From JAAZMI01 sp050948785 (GTDB lineage: Bacteria; Bacillota; Dethiobacteria; DTU022; UBA8154), in NCBI GenBank assembly GCA_050948785.1, contig JBMNEM010000004.1, positions 124,001-188,000 of the forward strand: a stretch of 64,000 nucleotides of DNA, given 5' to 3'. Both the position numbers and the translations under genes were made by a program. Positions 8,517 through 18,020 of this stretch are shown here, piece after piece. Within the stretch, counting starts at the first letter, position 1. Every line of letters starts with the position of its first letter. The notes under the pieces are model-generated. The model searched no databases. It was not told where the DNA came from and saw only the letters and a list, made by a program, of their open reading frames with translations.

Positions 8517-9623
8517 TTAGCACTTTTCACCCCTTCTTTTGCCTTTTACAAAATTTACGATCGCCCCGGCAATTTTCTCCAGGGGCAAAACACTGCCCGC
8601 AGCCCCAAGGGCAATGGCCTGCTTCGGCATGCCAAAGACAATGGAACTCTGTTCATCCTGAGCGATCGTCGGGGAACCCTTGTCATACATCTCTTTTAGC
8701 CCCCTGGCACCGTCCTCACCCATCCCCGTAAGGAGCACCCCCAAGCTATGGGGTGATGCATATTGGGCTACGGAAAAATAAGTCTTATCAACAGAAGGTC
8801 TATGGCGGTTTACAGGCGGCCCCGTATCCAACCGGAGGTAGAAACCTGCAGACCCTTTTCTCAACAGCAAGTGCTTATCTCCAGGCGCAATATAAACACA
8901 GCCGGGCAACAGCGGCTCACCATTGGCAGCTTCCTTAACCTTTAATGGACAGGAAGCATTCAAACTCTGAGCATAGGAAGCTGTAAAACCGGCCGGCATA
9001 TGCAGCACGACCATGATCCCCGGCAAGCCGGTTGGAAGTTCTCCAAGTATCCGCTTGACTGCCACGGTTCCTCCTGTCGAGCCTCCGATAACAATAACTT
9101 TATTATTAATTCCTACCGCTGTCTGCTTGCTTACCTGTTTTTCCCCCGGCACTTGCCCCGTGCTATAGCCATGTCCTGCCCGGCTTGGACTGATTACCTG
9201 GCGCTGCAGCAGCTCCATATTGATACCGGCGGCATTTTTCACCTTGGTGATAATTTCGGCACACATTTTTTGCAGGCCGGCGCGAATACCCAATGAAGGT
9301 TTCGTCACAAAATCCACGGCCCCCAATTCCAGCGCCTTGATGGCCACCGCACTTCCCTGGTGGGCCAAGGAACTGATCACGACCACCGGCAAAGGATAAG
9401 TGGCCATCAATTTTCTTAAAAATGTCAAGCCATCCATACGAGGCATCTCCAGATCCAGAGTAAGCACATCGGGACTGTGCTCCCTGATCTTTCTCACCGC
9501 ATAAAGAGGATCAGCAGCGGTGCCAACAACTTCTATCTCTCTATCCTGCGACAGGACCTTGCTGAGAAACTGCCTGACCAGCGCTGAATCATCGATTATC
9601 AACACTTTAATGGGCCTGGCCAC
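8517..9623 (-). CDS. cheB: Protein-glutamate methylesterase/deamidase CheB
   Basis: Receiver domain (residues 1-125; acid pocket IIDDS, phosphoacceptor Asp57 in LTLDLEMP, SSLAH, VTKPS) joined by a linker of about 50 residues to a methylesterase domain with the Ser/His/Asp triad in GGSTGG, VVLHMP and LTGMGEDGA. It removes methyl groups from receptor glutamates. I place the start at the GTG at 9623: an AGGAGG lies 11 bases upstream and the product starts MARPIKVLIIDDS as in other CheB proteins. An ATG at 9665 would add 14 unlikely residues and overlap cheD. Confidence 0.94.
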   Translation of the reverse strand: MARPIKVLIIDDSALVRQFLSKVLSQDREIEVVGTAADPLYAVRKIREHSPDVLTLDLEMPRMDGLTFLRKLMATYPLPVVVISSLAHQGSAVAIKALELGAVDFVTKPSLGIRAGLQKMCAEIITKVKNAAGINMELLQRQVISPSRAGHGYSTGQVPGEKQVSKQTAVGINNKVIVIGGSTGGTVAVKRILGELPTGLPGIMVVLHMPAGFTASYAQSLNASCPLKVKEAANGEPLLPGCVYIAPGDKHLLLRKGSAGFYLRLDTGPPVNRHRPSVDKTYFSVAQYASPHSLGVLLTGMGEDGARGLKEMYDKGSPTIAQDEQSSIVFGMPKQAIALGAAGSVLPLEKIAGAIVNFVKGKRRGEKC

Positions 9624-9639
9624 TGCTTGTCCCGCCTCC

Positions 9640-10203
9640 TTAAAGAACACTGTTTGGCTCTGCACAACGCAGAAAACGCTTTTCTTGCTGCAGGGCGTCT
9701 GCCGGGATTTCCGTTAAATTAATTTGTTTGACATAGACGGTAAAAGTATCCGAAAAGAAAAAAAGCTTTCTGCCGTGCCGGCCTCCTACACTGCTGGCCA
9801 GCACGGGTATCTTCTTTATATCCAGGTATGCCGTGATAAAGTCTATATTCATACCGGCAATATTATTTAAAACCATCTCGTAGAGCTGCCCCCCACCAAA
9901 AACTTTGGCTTCCAGCGCACTCTTTTTTGCGCCGATTTTTAACATGGATTCAATCAACATCTCCATGGAGTTGATCCCGTAGCGGGCATCCCCGCCCGGA
10001 ACCGTTTTCCCTGTACGGGATTTTCCAGGCAGCATAAAGTGGTTCATACCTGCAATGCCGGTAATCCGGTCTTTCAGGCAAACAGAGATACAGGAACCCA
10101 AAATGGTACTAAAAACAACATTCTGCTCCTTAGTAGCATAGTAATCACCAGCAAATATTTCATGTATATATCTCTTAAACTTGGGGCTAAAAATTCTTTG
10201 CAA
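9640..10203 (-). CDS. cheD: Chemoreceptor glutamine deamidase CheD
   Basis: 187 residues with the CheD catalytic signature: Cys38 in ILGSCISVCLKD and His55 in GMNHFMLPG. CheD deamidates receptor glutamines and, in the Bacillus/Thermotoga-type pathway, is also regulated by CheC. It lies between cheR and cheB, with 29 and 16 base gaps, so all adaptation enzymes are co-transcribed. No cheC is in the window; cheX is. The C-terminal tail after about residue 165 is not conserved in CheD. Confidence 0.95.
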   Translation of the reverse strand: MQRIFSPKFKRYIHEIFAGDYYATKEQNVVFSTILGSCISVCLKDRITGIAGMNHFMLPGKSRTGKTVPGGDARYGINSMEMLIESMLKIGAKKSALEAKVFGGGQLYEMVLNNIAGMNIDFITAYLDIKKIPVLASSVGGRHGRKLFFFSDTFTVYVKQINLTEIPADALQQEKRFLRCAEPNSVL

Positions 10204-10232
10204 TACAAGGGCACCGCCTTTTTTCAGGATAT

Positions 10233-11093
10233 TTAAGGTATTCTTTCATAAACTGTATGCCTGAGCACACGCCACCGGCCATTTCGCCCGTCCATAGTAT
10301 TGATTGATTCAGAATGGCCCAAAAATAAAAGGCCGCCAGGTCGAAGACTCCGGTGAAAACGCTCCAGAATTTTACTACGAATTTCCCGGTCAAAATAGAT
10401 AAAAACATTGCGGCAAAAGATTAAATCCAAAAACCCCGCGGCCGGGTATTTCTCCGGAGAGGCCAGGTTGATCCAGTGAAAGGCAACCAGATCTTGTAGC
10501 ATTTTTTTTACCTTAAAAAAACCCTTGTTGGAACCGGTTCCCAGCTTAAAATATTTTTTCAGGTAGCTGTAGGGGATACCCTCAACCTCCTGCTGGGTAT
10601 AAATGCCGGCACGTGCCTTTTCCAGGACAGATGTATTTACATCTGAGGCTAAAATGTTTATGGACCATTCTTTTTTACCTTGAAAATAATCGTTCAGCAC
10701 CATAGCTATGGTATAAGGTTCTTCACCCGTTGAACATCCGGCTGACCATGCCCGAATCTTCTTTTTGCCGGGGTCTTTCTGAGCCCTGGACTCCCAATAC
10801 GGCAGGCATTCAAGGCAGAGATACTCAAAATGGTACTGTTCCCGAAAAAACCTGGTAACATTGGTCGTAAGATAGTTGAACATGATCTCTGCTTCACCGG
10901 GACTTTCTTGTAAAAACTGCAGATACTGCGCAAAAGTCTCCAATTCCAGCTCCCGCAGCCGCTTTGAAAGGCGGGAAACCACTAACGCTCTTTTTGCTTC
11001 AGTTAAATTAATACCGATCGTCTTATAAACAACCTGTCGGACAGTCTGAAAATCCCTAGTAGAGAGCTCGCCTACACTTCCTAAAAAACTCAT
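10233..11093 (-). CDS. cheR: Chemotaxis protein methyltransferase CheR
   Basis: 286-residue CheR: an N-terminal helical domain (residues 1-75, including GINLTEAKRALVVSRLSKRL) and a SAM-binding methyltransferase domain with IRAWSAGCSTGEEPYTIAM near residue 115 and LDLIFCRNVFIYFD near 220. It methylates receptor glutamates. Its ATG overlaps the cheA stop by one base (TGATG), with AAGGAG inside the cheA end, indicating translational coupling. Length is typical. Confidence 0.95.
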   Translation of the reverse strand: MSFLGSVGELSTRDFQTVRQVVYKTIGINLTEAKRALVVSRLSKRLRELELETFAQYLQFLQESPGEAEIMFNYLTTNVTRFFREQYHFEYLCLECLPYWESRAQKDPGKKKIRAWSAGCSTGEEPYTIAMVLNDYFQGKKEWSINILASDVNTSVLEKARAGIYTQQEVEGIPYSYLKKYFKLGTGSNKGFFKVKKMLQDLVAFHWINLASPEKYPAAGFLDLIFCRNVFIYFDREIRSKILERFHRSLRPGGLLFLGHSESINTMDGRNGRWRVLRHTVYERIP

Positions 11094-13225
11094 CAGGCCT
11101 CTCTCCTTTCTTCATACTCCGACATTCTATTTCCGGTCGACGTTCCCAAAACCTGGCAATTGGTTTCCAGCTTAGACTTGCGGCGAAATAAAAAGGCGAC
11201 ATCGAGGATCATTGCCACTTGACCATTACCCAGAATAGTTGCTCCGGCAATCCCATCAATCTGCTCCATATTTTCCGCTATGTTCTTGATGACAACCTGT
11301 TCCTGGCCGATAATATCGTCAACAAGCAGGGCCAGCTTTTTCCGGCCCTCCTGGAGGATGACCAGGATTCCCGCAATCGGGTTTTCAAATTCGGGCTGAA
11401 GCTGCAAGAACTGGTACAGACCGGCATAGGGGATAAACTCCTGGCGCAAACTGAGAACCGCCCCTTTCCCTTCCACCTGCCGGACATCTCCAGGCTGTGC
11501 TTTAATAAATTCTTTAATGGAAACCAAGGGAAGAATAAAGTGTTCCGTGCCAACGCGGACCATCATACCGTCAATAATAGCTTGGGTTAGCGGGAGCTTG
11601 ATGCAGAAGCAAGTGCCCTGGCCTTTTTCTGTAAAGACCTCTATGCCACCATGCAGATTTTGGATATTATGCTGGACCACATCCAGCCCTACCCCCCGTC
11701 CCGATAGATCCGAAATTTCATGCGCTGTGGAGAACCCTGGCTTAAAAAGCAAGCGGTGCAAATCCGTAGCACTTAACTCTTGTTCGGAATCAACAAAGCC
11801 TTTTTCCCGGGCTTTTTTCAATATAGTTTCTGCATCAATGCCACGGCCATCGTCACTGATCTTGATGACAACATTCCCTTCCTGGTGAAGAGCTTCGAGC
11901 TTGATTATCCCTGTTGCCGGTTTTCCTTGGGCCACCCTTTCTTCCGGGCTTTCCAGGCCGTGATCCACAGCATTGCGGAGGAGGTGTTTTAACGGATCGG
12001 CGATCTGTTCAATCACCTTTTTATCCAATTCTGTTTCCTCCCCTTCAATAACAAGCTCCACTTCCTTGCCCCTTTCCCGGGCCAAATCACGGATCATCCG
12101 TCGAAACCTGACGAAAATACTGCTGACCGGGACCATGCTTACTTTCATCACTTCTTCCTGCAAGCCGCGGATTATTTTATCCGTTTCCTGAAAAGCGTTG
12201 GAAACCTCTGTCTCCTGTTTTCCCGCCTTTCCTGCAAAGCGGAAAAACAGCTCTTTCACACGGGACTGGGCGATCAAAAGTTCGGCGATATTGTTAAGCA
12301 TATTTTCCAGTTTATCAGTCTCCACGCGGATGGTATCTATCTTTTCCTGTTTATAAAAACGCTCTTGTGTTTGGACAATCTCTTCCACTGTAACCCCTGT
12401 AACCCCGGTCATCTTGTCTTCCTCCATGAGCAGCCCGCCTGCCCGCCTTTGCTCCTGAAGGACTTCCTCCACATCTTCGTTGAACACAAATATCTTAACC
12501 TTCTCCACCTCGGAAATATTCTCAACCGCATTTTGAATTTCTTCCGGATCTACCTGGCTGATTATTATTAAAGAAAAAGACGCCTCAAAGTTTTCCTCTT
12601 CCAGATCCTTTAAGGAAGGTTCAACTTTAATTATCCTGGCCTGCCCCTCGACAGCCTTGAGAACCATGTAAGCGCGCACAGACTTTAAAAGGCAGTCCGG
12701 ATAAAGATGGACGTTGACCCGGCAGAGCCTCTCTTCACCGTCAACAGCCTCCTCCAATATTTCATTCTGCAGATGAGGTAAAGCTGAAAATTCCATGGAA
12801 AAAATTTTATTTTCGGAGGAATAATGGTTGTCTTCCCCCTCCTCTCCCTCCGTATAGAGCTCCAGGGCCTTGAACAGCTCCTCCGCCTGCGCCTTAAAGC
12901 CCTCCCCGTGCAAAACTCCACTGGCAAAGATCTGCCTGAATAAATCTATACCCGTAAAAAACAAATCCAGGACCTCTGCAGGCAGCTCTTTACCAGTCTG
13001 GCGAATTTCATCGAGGATGTTTTCCAAATCATGAGCCAGGCTGCTGATCAGCTCCAGGCCCATTAACCCTGCACCGCCTTTAATTGTATGAATCGCCCGG
13101 AAAACTACATTGAGCAGCTCACTGTTTTCCGGTGTTTTTTCCAACTCCAGAAGCGCTTCCTCCATACTTTGCAGGTTTTCCCTGCTCTCCTCCAGAAAAA
13201 TTGGCATCAGATCTGCATCAAACAT
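11093..13225 (-). CDS. cheA: Chemotaxis histidine kinase CheA
   Basis: 710 residues with the full CheA domain order: Hpt with phosphorylatable His46 (FRAIHTIKGGAG), a middle region of about 200 residues where the P2 response-regulator docking domain is expected, the dimerisation helix pair (about 290-355), the HATPase domain (N box LLRNAVDHGLES, G1 ISDDGRGID, G2 SGRGVGLDVV), and a CheW-like C-terminal domain. It phosphorylates CheY and CheB; no cheY lies in the window. The start ATG has a GAGGTGGTGG site. It couples by a one-base overlap to cheR. Confidence 0.95.
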   Translation of the reverse strand: MFDADLMPIFLEESRENLQSMEEALLELEKTPENSELLNVVFRAIHTIKGGAGLMGLELISSLAHDLENILDEIRQTGKELPAEVLDLFFTGIDLFRQIFASGVLHGEGFKAQAEELFKALELYTEGEEGEDNHYSSENKIFSMEFSALPHLQNEILEEAVDGEERLCRVNVHLYPDCLLKSVRAYMVLKAVEGQARIIKVEPSLKDLEEENFEASFSLIIISQVDPEEIQNAVENISEVEKVKIFVFNEDVEEVLQEQRRAGGLLMEEDKMTGVTGVTVEEIVQTQERFYKQEKIDTIRVETDKLENMLNNIAELLIAQSRVKELFFRFAGKAGKQETEVSNAFQETDKIIRGLQEEVMKVSMVPVSSIFVRFRRMIRDLARERGKEVELVIEGEETELDKKVIEQIADPLKHLLRNAVDHGLESPEERVAQGKPATGIIKLEALHQEGNVVIKISDDGRGIDAETILKKAREKGFVDSEQELSATDLHRLLFKPGFSTAHEISDLSGRGVGLDVVQHNIQNLHGGIEVFTEKGQGTCFCIKLPLTQAIIDGMMVRVGTEHFILPLVSIKEFIKAQPGDVRQVEGKGAVLSLRQEFIPYAGLYQFLQLQPEFENPIAGILVILQEGRKKLALLVDDIIGQEQVVIKNIAENMEQIDGIAGATILGNGQVAMILDVAFLFRRKSKLETNCQVLGTSTGNRMSEYEERREA

Positions 13226-13285
13226 GAATCCACCACCTCGACAAATTTAACAACTTTCCCATGGATAAATTCGGGTAATTCTTGT

Positions 13286-13747
13286 TCATTTTGTTTTCAG
13301 GGATAAATTCAGGTAAAATTCGGTCTCCCCTGCAGATAATAAAACACTGATCAGTGGAAATAAAACGCGTATATCCAGCTGTAAACCGGTAAGAAAAGCA
13401 GGAGGCGAGATATCTGCTTTGATCCCCATCTCTGCCAGCTGCGTAACCGCATTACCGGAAGTGATATTTAACAGTTCTTGTAAAGCACTGACAGACATAT
13501 CGTTAAAGGTCTCCAGGCTTTCCCCCACCATCATGGAGGCCAGCTGCAGACCGCTTTTATGATCCGCACTTAAAAGAACATTGCCATAAAAATCGCCCGT
13601 AACACCCAGAAAAACATGAATATTTGCCCCGTGGTTGAGGGCATTGGTTAAAATCTCCACCTTTTGTTTCTTTATATGAAACCCGGAAAAACTCATAATC
13701 GCCTGATCTAAGGACGAAATGAAAGGGTTTAAAAGATTGGCATTCAA
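13286..13747 (-). CDS. cheX: CheX-type CheY-P phosphatase
   Basis: 153 residues of the CheC/CheX/FliY family. It has one phosphatase signature, E91 and N94 in LQELLNITSGNAV, as in CheX; CheC usually has two. It would shorten the lifetime of phosphorylated CheY. The start is a TTG at 13747 with AAAGGAG nine bases upstream; there is no better in-frame ATG. It is the first gene of the chemotaxis operon and directly follows the c-di-GMP-I riboswitch leader. Confidence 0.88.
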   Translation of the reverse strand: MNANLLNPFISSLDQAIMSFSGFHIKKQKVEILTNALNHGANIHVFLGVTGDFYGNVLLSADHKSGLQLASMMVGESLETFNDMSVSALQELLNITSGNAVTQLAEMGIKADISPPAFLTGLQLDIRVLFPLISVLLSAGETEFYLNLSLKTK

Positions 13748-13837
13748 TATAAAATACTCCTTTACATAGTTTTAATGTTTCAAACCGTCGAATGGAGTCA
13801 AGCCATTCTTTAACCAGCAATGAAGACATTCCCTGGC

Positions 13838-13878
13838 ACCAAGCCACGGGGACCCAGCCACGGGGACAGTCTCCGTGG
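13838..13878. repeat. REP-like palindrome with CCACGGGGAC units
   Basis: Two near-identical units AGCCACGGGGACMCAG lie side by side, and the second forms the hairpin GCCACGG / CCGTGGC with a nine-base loop at 13853-13877. The ACGGGGAC core recurs in the repeat cluster at 43780-43995. It sits in the untranslated leader between the riboswitch terminator and cheX. Confidence 0.55.
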
Positions 13879-13912
13879 CAGATCCCAAAATTGGTTTTTT
13901 CCAAAAAGAAAG

Positions 13913-13942
13913 AAAAAACCTGCTGTATGCTGTTGACAGCAG
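13913..13942 (-). terminator. c-di-GMP riboswitch terminator
   Basis: On the minus strand CTGCTGT / ACAGCAG pair perfectly around a nine-base loop and are followed by G and six T. It starts about 25 bases after the c-di-GMP-I aptamer and upstream of cheX. An overlapping CCTGC just upstream could pair alternatively with the 3' arm, giving a possible antiterminator. Confidence 0.75.
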
Positions 13943-13965
13943 ACCGGCAGGCCTTAAAAGATATC

Positions 13966-14052
13966 CCTTCGGCAGCTGGCTGTCATCGCAGTATATCACT
14001 GCTTTAGACCCTTGGCTTTGCGCCCCCACCTTTCGCTGGGTTTGCCTTTATC
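13966..14052 (-). promoter_or_regulatory. Cyclic di-GMP-I (GEMM-I) riboswitch
   Basis: The minus strand carries the GEMM-I signature in order: AAAGGCAAACC, the tetraloop arm AGCGAAAGGT, GGGGCGCAAAGCCAAGGGTC (GCAAAGCC is the tetraloop-receptor side), a variable P2 arm, then GATGACAGCCAGCTGCCGAA closing P1/P3. A TATAAT at 14066-14071 just upstream could be the -10 element. It is oriented toward cheX-cheA-cheR-cheD-cheB-mcp-cheW and followed by a terminator, so c-di-GMP should control the whole chemotaxis operon. Whether binding turns it on or off cannot be read from sequence alone. Confidence 0.88.
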
Positions 14053-14099
14053 GTCAGTTATCATCATTATAAGCTGCTATAATTCAACAGTAATAGCGA

Positions 14100-14653
14100 T
14101 AAACCCTTTTTTCTTACAAGAACCTTTAGTTATCCAATTTATTCGGCAGGAATAGCATTAAACCCTTTTTTCTGCAAGAATGTTTTTAATCATCCATTTT
14201 ACGATTTTATTCGACATATTTTTTATATTCGGGAATTTTCCTGCCACGGCAAGCGGCTTGATATATCAGCTTATGGCACCGGCAGCGCGCGAAGGGCTGC
14301 AGCAGGCTGAGGGTAATTTGCATATAAGGAAGGTGGCCCGAGCATCTCAAAACAGCATCGGGCAAAATTCACGAATTGAGAATCCCATTTCATATTATGG
14401 TTAAAAGAACAGTGTTTATGCAGTGACAAGTTGGCGAGTTTTCTTGACAAAATAAAAAAAAACTGGAGCGCTTGCAGGAAGTACAGCAAGCAAAACCAGA
14501 AATAAGATAAATATTTAATGTTACAATTCGTTTACTTTGCGTAAAAATTTCTTTACAGAGATTATCAAGATACCTGATATTTTCATGACAGAAGAAGGAA
14601 AAATTAAAATTACAGAACTATAGGTGTCAATACTCTCTGCAATCTTGGGAGAT
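14100..14653. other. Long intergenic region between riboswitch and yhaN
   Basis: About 550 bases with no credible coding frame on either strand. It holds an AT-rich direct repeat, AAACCCTTTTTTCT, at about 14100 and 14160, an imperfect GC-rich hairpin around 14335-14370 (GCCCGA / TCGGGC on the minus strand), and nothing else I can name. Confidence 0.5.
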
Positions 14654-17600
14654 TTAAGCTTGGCGGCGGGACTTTCCGGCCGCAGAGTTAAACACTATTT
14701 CTACCGGCGCTCCCCAACCGGAAAAAACTTCGTTGTGAGAAAGGACGGCAAACTGCCTTTCCGAGGAGGCCCGGTCAAGTATCTCCTGGATATTTTCCAA
14801 CCGCCCGTAATCCGAGCTGACAAAGGGGTCGTCAAAGATAAAGGGCAGTTTAAAGTTTTCGGCCAGCAGATCGGCCACAGCAAACCTTAGGGCCAAATAA
14901 AGCTGATCCTGCGCCCCTTTACTCAATTGTGCAATCTCGCATGGCCGCCCCCCTTCCTCCACTTGCAGGCGGAAGTTCGCATCAAAGGTAATGCGCCGGG
15001 CTGCATTCCGGGTAATCTCCCTGTAATATTTCGTAGCTTGCTCCTCCAGATGCTGCAGGTAGGAACTTTGATAGCCGGCAATGGCTGCCGTCAGCTCGGC
15101 ATGAGCAATGGCAAGGGCATCGCTGAGCAGCTCCACGGCTTCTTTTTTCTTTTTCAACTCAGCCAGTTCGATTTCAACCTGCGCGATATTAATTAAATCC
15201 CGCCCCTGAAGCTGTAACTGCCGTGCCCGGATCGCCTCCCGCTTTTTCTGCAACTCCGCGCTGCGTTCTTCCAATGCCTGGACTTCTTTGGCTAAATCAT
15301 CCATGCTTTTGATGATTTTCCCGATATTTTCTTTTTCCTCAATTTTGGGCAGCCCGGGGTACTTTTCGATATGTTCTCCCCATTTGGCAAAGTGTTCCCG
15401 CGTATGCAGCTCTGCCTCACTCTTTTTATCTTTTAATTTTTCCAGCGTAGCAACTTGATATTGATTTAAAATGGCCTGCAGGGCAGCATTTTTCAGACCA
15501 AGCTCCCTCCGGATGGACTGCTGAACATCCCACCGCTCCCTGGCTTTCCGGAGATCTCCTCCGGCCCCCGTAAGGATCACTTGCAATCCGGCGGCAAACC
15601 TGTCAATCTCCTTCTGGAACCCGGATAAACGCTCTTCTTGTTCGTTTTTCTGAAAAGCCGCTGTTTCCAACTCTGTACCCAGCTTTTGAATCCCGCTTAC
15701 AATAGCAGCATATTCCTGCGCTTTTGCCTCCAGCTTTTCCCACCCGGAAAGACCGGTGTTTTCCAATAAATCAAGCAGACCTGTTACCGTTGTGTATTCT
15801 CCCTCCGGGAAAAAGATCTGTAAAAAATATGCCGTTTCCTTCCAAAGCCCCGCTGTTCCCTCGCCCAGAGGGTCAGCTTTAAAAACCTGCCGCGGAGTAC
15901 AACCAAAAGTTTCTCTGGCATAATGGTCAACCTCCTGCCACCCACGTTTCTTTTCCTCTAAAAGCTTCCGCCATTGGCTATATGCCTCTTCCACATCTGG
16001 AAAAGCAGCAATAAATTTTTCCGTCAGGTCTAAAAAACGGTGGTATTCTGTAGCAGCCTGCTGGAAATCAGCTTCCAGCCTTGTTAGCTCCGCAAAATCC
16101 GGCAGCTGGCTTTTCATGGCTTCCAGCCCTGTTTTTTCTTCCCGGTACTGTTTCATTTTTTCCAACAGGGCACCCAGCTGCGCAGGACTGGCCGTGGCGA
16201 ATCTTCCCAGCTTTTCGTTTAACCTGACAAGTTCCTCCCGGCAAACAGCAAGCTCCCTGACGGTTTTCCGTAGCTCTCCTTTAGCTTTGGCGTTTAATAG
16301 GCCGGAAAGTAACCCCGCCCCCCAGTACCCGGCCAGGCCGCCGGCCAACGCCGCGACAACCTGCAAGAGAGGTTCCGCCAGATTAAGAGCTGTACCCGCC
16401 ACCAACACCAAGGCGAGAATGGCAGCACAAAGCAGGCGCAGCACCATAGAGGGAGTCAGTCTCTTTTTTACCTGCGCCGCTTTTTTTTCCAAAGAACTTT
16501 CCCGCTCCTGAGCAGACAGTTTTTGCTGGGTGGCGGCAATTTTTTGTTCAGCTGCTGCTTCATCCACAATCTCCTGTTCAAGATCCTGAAATTTCTCCTT
16601 GAAGGCGTGCAAAACTTGAGCATAGCCTTTCCGCTTTGCTTGGGCCCGCTCCAGTTCCTCACCGGCTTCCTTCTGCGCTCTTTTCCGTTCACCACTTATT
16701 TTGGAGTAATTTTCTACCGCTTCCCGCTCCTCCGGCCGGGCCTGCTGAAAAAGGCTATACCGGGAGACCAAAAGGGACTCCTGACTATCGATATTTTTCA
16801 ATTTGTCCTGGAAGGCAGCCCATTCCTGCAGGCAGGCTGCAGCATTTTTTTGCATAACCCGCACCTGGCCCCGGGGGTCAGCCCCTAACTCCTCCCAGCG
16901 GGGGTAGTTTTCCAGCTCTTCTTCCAACCTTGCTTTTTCCATCTTTTTTTCCTGTAAAAAACGCTCCTGCTGCGCCAAATCTTCCTGGTAGCCCCTTTTT
17001 TTCTCCTCCAGTATGGAGAGATCCTCCAGGCGCCGGCCCGTTTCCTCCCCTGCTTCTGCCAACTCCGGGTACTCTTTCTTTAGAAGCTGTTTCATCGCAC
17101 TGCTCTCTTGCTGAATCTTTTCCGTTTCTTCGCAGGCCCGGGAGATCTGCTTATAGTCTCGGAGTGCACTTTGGTAGCTGCCCTGCAGCCTTTTCCACTC
17201 CGCCCAGGCCTCCAGCACTTTTCTTTTATTCCGCCATTCCTGCTGGGCCTTGGCGCTCTGCTCTTCAATCTTCTGCAGTTCCTCCTGGACTTCTTCCAGG
17301 GAATCCACTGCCTGCCGGTCTTTTTCTATGCGATCCTGCAGACTGGCTATTTTCTTTTCGATAAGTTCCAACTCCCGATCTTTCTGCAAATTACGGGAGG
17401 TAACACCCAGATCGGCAGTGTATTTGGTCCATTCTTTCAGTTCTTTTTCCAGTGTTTTTAAAACCCTGGCAAAATCAACACCGCCGCCGGACAAGAGTTT
17501 CTGAACCTCACGGCTTAAACTCTTCAGCTCCGGAAGGGGCTGCGTAAGGTAAAAGGTACTGACAAAAAGCTCCCGTGAAAGCAGGCCGAAGATTTCCTTT

Positions 17601-18013
17601 AGTTTACGTTCATAATCGGGGTGTGGCCTTTTGGCATTGGGATTGTGCGTTCCCTCTGCCAGAATCGTCTGCACTCCACCATCCGGCTCCAACTTCGCAA
17701 AGCAAACCCGATTCGTATCAAAATCCCGCTCAATTAAAAACTGTTCATTGTTGACAGTAAACTCCAACTCCCCTGTACAGGAGGATGGTTGTTCCCAGTT
17801 CCTGTAACAGGCAAGCCCAAACTTGGCGGGATCACTTACGGCCGGAAGTCCAAAAATCACAGCTGTCAACCCGGCGGCAAGGGTGGATTTGCCTTTTTCA
17901 TTTTCTGCAATCAGGTTGTTTGTCCCCGGTTGAAAATAAACCTCAACTGCCTCGCGGTAGGGGCCAAATCCCTGTAAAAGCAACCTTTGAAAGGTTATTT
18001 TTTTCCCGGCCAT
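14654..18013 (-). CDS. YhaN-like SMC/Rad50-type ATPase with central membrane segments
   Basis: 1119 residues. The N-terminal ATPase half has Walker A AENEKGKSTL (residues 36-46). Long coiled coils surround residues 180-500 and 570-960, and the C-terminal half has the ABC signature LSKGAQDQLYLALR and Walker B LPFIFDDP near residue 1055. Where Rad50/SbcC carry a zinc hook (CxxC), this protein has a hydrophobic stretch (about 520-567) that looks like two membrane helices, as in the YhaN family. Its partner YhaO-like nuclease is encoded seven bases upstream. The pair probably acts in DNA end processing or repair at the membrane; the exact role is inferred. Confidence 0.85.
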   Translation of the reverse strand: MAGKKITFQRLLLQGFGPYREAVEVYFQPGTNNLIAENEKGKSTLAAGLTAVIFGLPAVSDPAKFGLACYRNWEQPSSCTGELEFTVNNEQFLIERDFDTNRVCFAKLEPDGGVQTILAEGTHNPNAKRPHPDYERKLKEIFGLLSRELFVSTFYLTQPLPELKSLSREVQKLLSGGGVDFARVLKTLEKELKEWTKYTADLGVTSRNLQKDRELELIEKKIASLQDRIEKDRQAVDSLEEVQEELQKIEEQSAKAQQEWRNKRKVLEAWAEWKRLQGSYQSALRDYKQISRACEETEKIQQESSAMKQLLKKEYPELAEAGEETGRRLEDLSILEEKKRGYQEDLAQQERFLQEKKMEKARLEEELENYPRWEELGADPRGQVRVMQKNAAACLQEWAAFQDKLKNIDSQESLLVSRYSLFQQARPEEREAVENYSKISGERKRAQKEAGEELERAQAKRKGYAQVLHAFKEKFQDLEQEIVDEAAAEQKIAATQQKLSAQERESSLEKKAAQVKKRLTPSMVLRLLCAAILALVLVAGTALNLAEPLLQVVAALAGGLAGYWGAGLLSGLLNAKAKGELRKTVRELAVCREELVRLNEKLGRFATASPAQLGALLEKMKQYREEKTGLEAMKSQLPDFAELTRLEADFQQAATEYHRFLDLTEKFIAAFPDVEEAYSQWRKLLEEKKRGWQEVDHYARETFGCTPRQVFKADPLGEGTAGLWKETAYFLQIFFPEGEYTTVTGLLDLLENTGLSGWEKLEAKAQEYAAIVSGIQKLGTELETAAFQKNEQEERLSGFQKEIDRFAAGLQVILTGAGGDLRKARERWDVQQSIRRELGLKNAALQAILNQYQVATLEKLKDKKSEAELHTREHFAKWGEHIEKYPGLPKIEEKENIGKIIKSMDDLAKEVQALEERSAELQKKREAIRARQLQLQGRDLINIAQVEIELAELKKKKEAVELLSDALAIAHAELTAAIAGYQSSYLQHLEEQATKYYREITRNAARRITFDANFRLQVEEGGRPCEIAQLSKGAQDQLYLALRFAVADLLAENFKLPFIFDDPFVSSDYGRLENIQEILDRASSERQFAVLSHNEVFSGWGAPVEIVFNSAAGKSRRQA

Positions 18014-18020
18014 TTAATTA

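Noticed and set aside
14335..14370. GC-rich hairpin considered as a second riboswitch
   Set aside because: No match to any riboswitch class I know and no terminator or gene in the right position.
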